Source of the DNA: Qiania dongpingensis
GTDB taxonomy: Bacteria > Bacillota > Clostridia > Lachnospirales > Lachnospiraceae
Direction: 5' to 3'
Assembly: GCF_014337195.1 (NCBI RefSeq)
Contig: NZ_CP060634.1
Span: forward strand, 1,736,001 to 1,800,000
Length of the DNA: 64,000 bases
In this document: positions 59,940 through 64,000 of the stretch, one piece after another
How the letters are laid out: each line of letters opens with the position of its first letter
Position numbering within the stretch: the stretch's first letter is position 1
The notes under the pieces: model-generated
Told to the model about the DNA's origin: nothing
The model's database searches: none
The model's input: the letters and a program-made list of their open reading frames with translations, nothing else
Made by a program: the position numbers and the translations under genes

Positions 59940-62465
59940 ATGGACAGCACGATTTTCGATAAAATCCATGACGTCGACCTGCAGAAGACCATGGAAAAAT
60001 CTTACATCGATTATGCCATGAGCGTTATAGCCGCCCGTGCACTTCCTGATGTAAGAGATGGACTTAAGCCGGTACAGCGGCGAGTCCTCTATGCCATGAT
60101 CGAGCTTAACAACGGCCCTGACAAGCCCCACAGAAAATGTGCGCGTATTGTCGGTGATACCATGGGTAAATATCATCCCCATGGCGACAGCTCCATCTAT
60201 GGAGCACTGGTGAATATGGCTCAGGAATGGTCTACCAGATATCCGCTCGTGGACGGACACGGAAACTTTGGTTCCGTGGACGGTGACGGAGCTGCAGCCA
60301 TGCGTTATACGGAAGCAAGGCTCAGCAAAATATCCATAGAAATGCTTGCGGACATTGGAAAAGATACCGTTGATTTTATTCCCAACTTTGATGATACGGA
60401 AAAAGAACCGGCCGTACTCCCGGCCAGATTTCCCAATCTTCTTGTAAACGGAACATCAGGAATAGCAGTAGGCATGGCCACCAATATTCCTCCCCATAAC
60501 CTCAGAGAAATTATCGGAGCCGTTGTAAAGATTATTGATAATCGGATTCAGGAAAACAGAGAGACCGGGATGGAAGAAATCCTGGAAATCGTAAAAGGAC
60601 CGGATTTCCCTACGGGAGCCCAGATTCTTGGAAGGACTGGAATCGAGGACGCGTACAGGACAGGACGCGGAAAAATACGTGTACGTGCTGTAACAGATAT
60701 TGAACCGATGCAGAATGGAAAGCATCGCATCATTGTGACAGAGCTTCCCTATATGGTGAATAAAGCTCGTCTGATAGAAAAGATTGCGGAGCTTGTACGG
60801 GACAAAAAAATAGATGGGATAACCGATTTGAGGGATGAGTCGGACAGGACAGGAATGCGGATCTGCATTGAGCTTCGGAGAGATGTGAATCCCAATATTA
60901 TCCTAAATCAGTTATTTAAACATACGCAGCTTCAGGACAGTTTCGGTGTGATCATGCTGGCTCTTGTGAACAATGAGCCAAAGGTTATGAATCTTCTGGA
61001 GATGCTTAGATTCTATTTAAGACATCAGGAAGAGGTTGTAACAAGAAGGACCAAATATGATTTAAACAAGGCAGAAGAAAGGGCCCATATTCTGGAGGGC
61101 CTGCTCATTGCGTTGGATAATATCGATGAGGTCATAAAAATAATCCGTGCTTCTAAAAATACACAGGATGCAAAAAGTAATTTGATCGAACGTTTTGGTC
61201 TAAGCGATGCACAGGCACAGGCTATCGTGGACATGCGTCTGCGCGCGCTTACAGGACTGGAACGGGAAAAGATTGAAAATGAATATAAAGAGCTGGAGAT
61301 TCGCATAGCGGAATTAAAGGCCATCCTGGCGGATGAGAATAAGCTTCTGGCAGTAATTAGAGAAGAAATATTAATTATTTCTGCTAAATATGGAGATGAC
61401 AGAAAAACATCCATTGGATTTGATGAATTTGATATGTCCATGGAAGACTTGATCGCTGATGAAAATACAGTGATTGCAATGACAAACCTGGGCTATATCA
61501 AGAGAATGTCAGAGAACAATTTCAAGGCACAGCATAGGGGCGGAAAGGGCATCAAGGGGATGCAGACAATTGAGGAAGATTATATTGAAGACCTCATGAT
61601 GACCACGACCCATCATTATATCATGTTCTTTACGAATAAAGGTAAAGTATACAGGCTGAAGACCTATGAAATTCCGGAGGCGAGCAGGACGGCGAGAGGG
61701 ACTGCCATTGTAAATCTGCTTCAGCTGCTTCCTGGGGAGAGAGTGACGGCGATTATTCCCATCAGGGAATATGAAGAGGGCCGTTATCTGTTCATGGCGA
61801 CGAAAAACGGAATGGTAAAAAAGACCTCTATCACGGAATATCAGAACATCAGAAAGTCAGGCCTTCAGGCAATTAATCTGCGGGAAGATGACGAGCTTAT
61901 AGAGGTAAAATCCACTAACAATAAAAAAGATATCATACTGGTGACCAAAGAAGGACAGTGTATCCGGTTCCATGAAACGGATGTAAGGCCTACCGGACGA
62001 ACTTCCATGGGTGTGATCGGTATGAAATTAAGCAAAAACGATCAAGTGATCGGCATGCAGATGGATACCCAGGGAGAGGCTCTGCTGATTGTATCTGAAA
62101 ATGGAATGGGGAAACGGACACTTCTGGAAGAGTTCACTCCTCAGCTGCGCGGCGGAAAAGGCGTAAAATGCTATAAGATCAATAATAAGACAGGATCCAT
62201 AGTAGGAGCAAAGGTGGTAAAGGCAGATCAGGAAATTATGATCATTACAACGGAGGGAATCATCATACGTATAAACGTGGAAGATATCTCCACGCTGGGA
62301 AGAATCACTTCTGGAGTAAAGCTTATCAACATTGACGATGAGGAAATTTCTGTGGCCAGCATCGCTAAAGTGAGAGAAGATCCGAACAATATGGATGAAG
62401 AAAACAAAGAAGAGGAAATACAGACTTCTCTTGAGCTGCAGGAAGAGAAAAAAGATACAGAATAA
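59940..62465 (+). CDS. gyrA: DNA gyrase subunit A
   Basis: An 841-residue subunit with the breakage-reunion domain (catalytic Tyr in MRYTEARLS) and six-bladed C-terminal wrapping domain including the GyrA-box-like [11 protein letters not shown]. An acidic Glu-rich tail ends the protein. In the quinolone pocket [11 protein letters not shown], Ser aligns with E. coli Ser83 and Gly with Asp87. Twenty bases after gyrB, so one operon. Confidence 0.98.
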   Translation: MDSTIFDKIHDVDLQKTMEKSYIDYAMSVIAARALPDVRDGLKPVQRRVLYAMIELNNGPDKPHRKCARIVGDTMGKYHPHGDSSIYGALVNMAQEWSTRYPLVDGHGNFGSVDGDGAAAMRYTEARLSKISIEMLADIGKDTVDFIPNFDDTEKEPAVLPARFPNLLVNGTSGIAVGMATNIPPHNLREIIGAVVKIIDNRIQENRETGMEEILEIVKGPDFPTGAQILGRTGIEDAYRTGRGKIRVRAVTDIEPMQNGKHRIIVTELPYMVNKARLIEKIAELVRDKKIDGITDLRDESDRTGMRICIELRRDVNPNIILNQLFKHTQLQDSFGVIMLALVNNEPKVMNLLEMLRFYLRHQEEVVTRRTKYDLNKAEERAHILEGLLIALDNIDEVIKIIRASKNTQDAKSNLIERFGLSDAQAQAIVDMRLRALTGLEREKIENEYKELEIRIAELKAILADENKLLAVIREEILIISAKYGDDRKTSIGFDEFDMSMEDLIADENTVIAMTNLGYIKRMSENNFKAQHRGGKGIKGMQTIEEDYIEDLMMTTTHHYIMFFTNKGKVYRLKTYEIPEASRTARGTAIVNLLQLLPGERVTAIIPIREYEEGRYLFMATKNGMVKKTSITEYQNIRKSGLQAINLREDDELIEVKSTNNKKDIILVTKEGQCIRFHETDVRPTGRTSMGVIGMKLSKNDQVIGMQMDTQGEALLIVSENGMGKRTLLEEFTPQLRGGKGVKCYKINNKTGSIVGAKVVKADQEIMIITTEGIIIRINVEDISTLGRITSGVKLINIDDEEISVASIAKVREDPNNMDEENKEEEIQTSLELQEEKKDTE

Positions 62466-62475
62466 ATAATATTAT

Positions 62476-62535
62476 AAAACATGGCTGACGTGGTGATATC
62501 CGCATGGATGAATTGCGGCAGCCTGTTTTATTAAC
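62476..62535 (+). terminator. Terminator after gyrA
   Basis: AAAACA-GGCTG (62477-62487) pairs with CAGCC-TGTTTT (62519-62529) around a structured 31-base loop; T-rich sequence follows. Confidence 0.65.
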
Positions 62536-62564
62536 AAAATAAAAGTTATGCGGAGGAAATGGAA

Positions 62565-63410
62565 ATGAGAATTATTCATACAGATGAAATCATAAGTAAT
62601 CTTAAAGAAATGTGTATGGAAGCTAACCTGCAGTTATCTCCTGATATGAAAGAAATTTTTAATAGATCGTCAGAAAAAGAAGAATCACCTGTGGGTAAGA
62701 GAGTATTGGGACAGTTAAAAGAAAATTTGGAGATCGCCGGAAAAGAAGAAATACCCATCTGCCAGGATACAGGTATGGCAGTAGTGTTTATGAAAATAGG
62801 ACAAGATGTGCATATTGAGGGAATCTCTGTGGATGAAGCGGTGAATGAAGGTGTACGCCGTGGATATGTGGAAGGATTCCTTCGAAAATCTGTGGTAGGG
62901 GATCCACTGATAAGAGAGAATACAAAGGATAATACACCGGCTGTTATTCATTATGAAATAATACCGGGAGATAAAATAGAGATGACAGTGGCGCCAAAAG
63001 GTTTTGGAAGCGAAAATATGAGCCGGATTTTTATGCTGAAGCCGGCAGACGGCATAGAGGGAGTAAAGACAGCCGTATTATCAGCGGTAGAGGAAGCCGG
63101 TCCAAATGCTTGTCCTCCTATGGTAGTTGGGGTCGGTATCGGGGGAACCTTTGAAAAATGTGCGTATATGGCAAAAAAAGCTCTTACTAGAAATGTATTG
63201 GAACATTCCCCCATCCCTTATGTAAGGGAGCTGGAGGAAGAACTGCTGGAAAAGATAAATGATCTTGGAATAGGACCGGGCGGACTTGGAGGAAGAGTCA
63301 CGGCGCTTGCCGTAAACATTGAAACTTATGCGACTCATATAGCTGGCCTTCCGGTGGCGGTAAATATTTGCTGCCATGTGAACCGCCATGTAACGAGAGT
63401 CATCGGATAA
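62565..63410 (+). CDS. Class I fumarate hydratase, alpha subunit
   Basis: A 281-residue iron-sulfur hydro-lyase subunit converting fumarate and malate; tartrate dehydratase is a related possibility. The three cluster cysteines are visible in PICQDTG, PNACPP and FEKCAYM. The ATG at 62565 is eight bases after GGAGG. The beta subunit follows in the same direction, the usual two-gene split of anaerobes. Confidence 0.9.
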   Translation: MRIIHTDEIISNLKEMCMEANLQLSPDMKEIFNRSSEKEESPVGKRVLGQLKENLEIAGKEEIPICQDTGMAVVFMKIGQDVHIEGISVDEAVNEGVRRGYVEGFLRKSVVGDPLIRENTKDNTPAVIHYEIIPGDKIEMTVAPKGFGSENMSRIFMLKPADGIEGVKTAVLSAVEEAGPNACPPMVVGVGIGGTFEKCAYMAKKALTRNVLEHSPIPYVRELEEELLEKINDLGIGPGGLGGRVTALAVNIETYATHIAGLPVAVNICCHVNRHVTRVIG

Positions 63411-63454
63411 ATTAGCAGGGATAAAATAACGATACAAATGGAGAGGAAAATAAT

Positions 63455-64000
63455 ATGGACAGATATATAAGCGCTCCTTTAAAAAAAGAGGAAATAGAAG
63501 AACTGAGGTCAGGAGATTATGTTTACATAACCGGTACTATTTATACGGCAAGGGACGCCGCTCACAAAAGAATGTATGAGACCATAATGGAGGGAAAAGA
63601 ACTGCCTCTTTCCATGAAAGACAATGTGATCTATTATATGGGCCCGTCTCCCGCCAAAGAAGGATGTCCCATAGGTTCAGCAGGACCTACCACAGCCAGC
63701 CGTATGGATAAATATACTCCTACTCTTTTAGATATGGGATTAAAAGGGATGATAGGAAAAGGCAAAAGATCAAAAGAAGTACAAGAGGCGATTGTTAGGA
63801 ATGGCGCCGTCTATTTTGCAGCAGTTGGCGGGGCAGGCGCACTTCTGTCCAAATGTATAACCGATTCTGAAATACTGGCATATGAGGATCTGGGAACAGA
63901 AGCCATCCGGAAGCTTACAGTAAAGAATTTACCCGCAATAGTTGTAATTGATTCAGCAGGTCGGAATTTGTATGAAACTGCGGTAAAAGATTATAAAAAA
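63455..64000 (+). CDS. Class I fumarate hydratase, beta subunit (cut by the window end)
   Basis: The first 182 residues of the beta subunit, open to the last base. It begins MDRYISAPLKKEEIEELRSG and carries the family's GPSPAKEGCPIGSAGPTTASRMD segment and YFAAVGGAGALLSKCI. GGAGAGG precedes the ATG, 44 bases after the alpha subunit. A normal length is about 185 residues, so nearly all is present. Confidence 0.9.
   Translation, partial: MDRYISAPLKKEEIEELRSGDYVYITGTIYTARDAAHKRMYETIMEGKELPLSMKDNVIYYMGPSPAKEGCPIGSAGPTTASRMDKYTPTLLDMGLKGMIGKGKRSKEVQEAIVRNGAVYFAAVGGAGALLSKCITDSEILAYEDLGTEAIRKLTVKNLPAIVVIDSAGRNLYETAVKDYKK

Overview
The window is a replication-origin region of a chromosome from a low-to-mid GC Firmicute, most likely a Lachnospiraceae-type Clostridia. 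The evidence is the gene order rpmH-rnpA-yidD-yidC-jag-mnmE-mnmG-rsmG-parA-parB on one side of oriC and dnaA-dnaN-yaaA-recF-gyrB-gyrA on the other, DUF3881 and DUF4446 genes, a T-box in front of serS, clostridial-type TTG starts with strong Shine-Dalgarno sequences, a Rex-controlled adhE and surface proteins with NxxTGD-type sorting signals. I do not assign a species. Leftward genes dominate left of oriC and rightward genes right of it, as expected for replication-co-oriented genes.

Layout. 0.2-10 kb: a wall-anchored papain-like protease, a DAACS symporter, tRNA-Lys, a 44-residue ORF plus trxA, trmB, a D-Ala-D-Ala carboxypeptidase and a DnaQ-type exonuclease. 10-15 kb: a His-rich CsoR-family regulator, a GGDEF protein, a solo serine recombinase, an orphan 86-residue protein, a Cys-type glutathione peroxidase and an XRE/membrane-protein pair. 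15-22 kb: a 1552-residue wall-anchored adhesin preceded by an AgrC/LytTR-like two-component system, a layout suggesting the system controls the adhesin. 22-27 kb: tRNA-Arg, a DUF3881 gene, serS with its T-box, asparaginase and glutamate dehydrogenase.

27-39 kb is a potassium island: kdpA-B-C, an unknown gene, kdpD and kdpE in one run, then ktrA-ktrB and a divergent 62-residue membrane protein. A 17-base sequence is repeated exactly in front of kdpD and between ktrB and the small gene, so these promoters may share a regulator, with KdpE the obvious candidate. 39-42.4 kb: adhE with two Rex-like operators; its 3' end has suffered an internal deletion that leaves the normal C-terminal tail out of frame. 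Next to it lies the most interesting region of the window: two divergent-sequence but collinear copies, in opposite orientation, of a ~230-base element whose helices are preserved by compensatory changes (41650-41878 minus, 42035-42270 plus). I read this as an unassigned structured RNA or RNA-like mobile repeat.

42.4-64 kb: DUF4446, parB, parA, two perfect parS sites, an AT-rich alpha/beta hydrolase gene inserted against the local direction, the conserved RNA-modification/membrane-insertion cluster, a bipartite oriC with DnaA boxes on both sides of dnaA and a Bacillus-like unwinding module (DnaA-trios) before dnaN, the replication/gyrase genes, and a two-subunit class I fumarase whose beta subunit runs off the end. 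No CRISPR array, rRNA, insertion sequence or prophage was seen.
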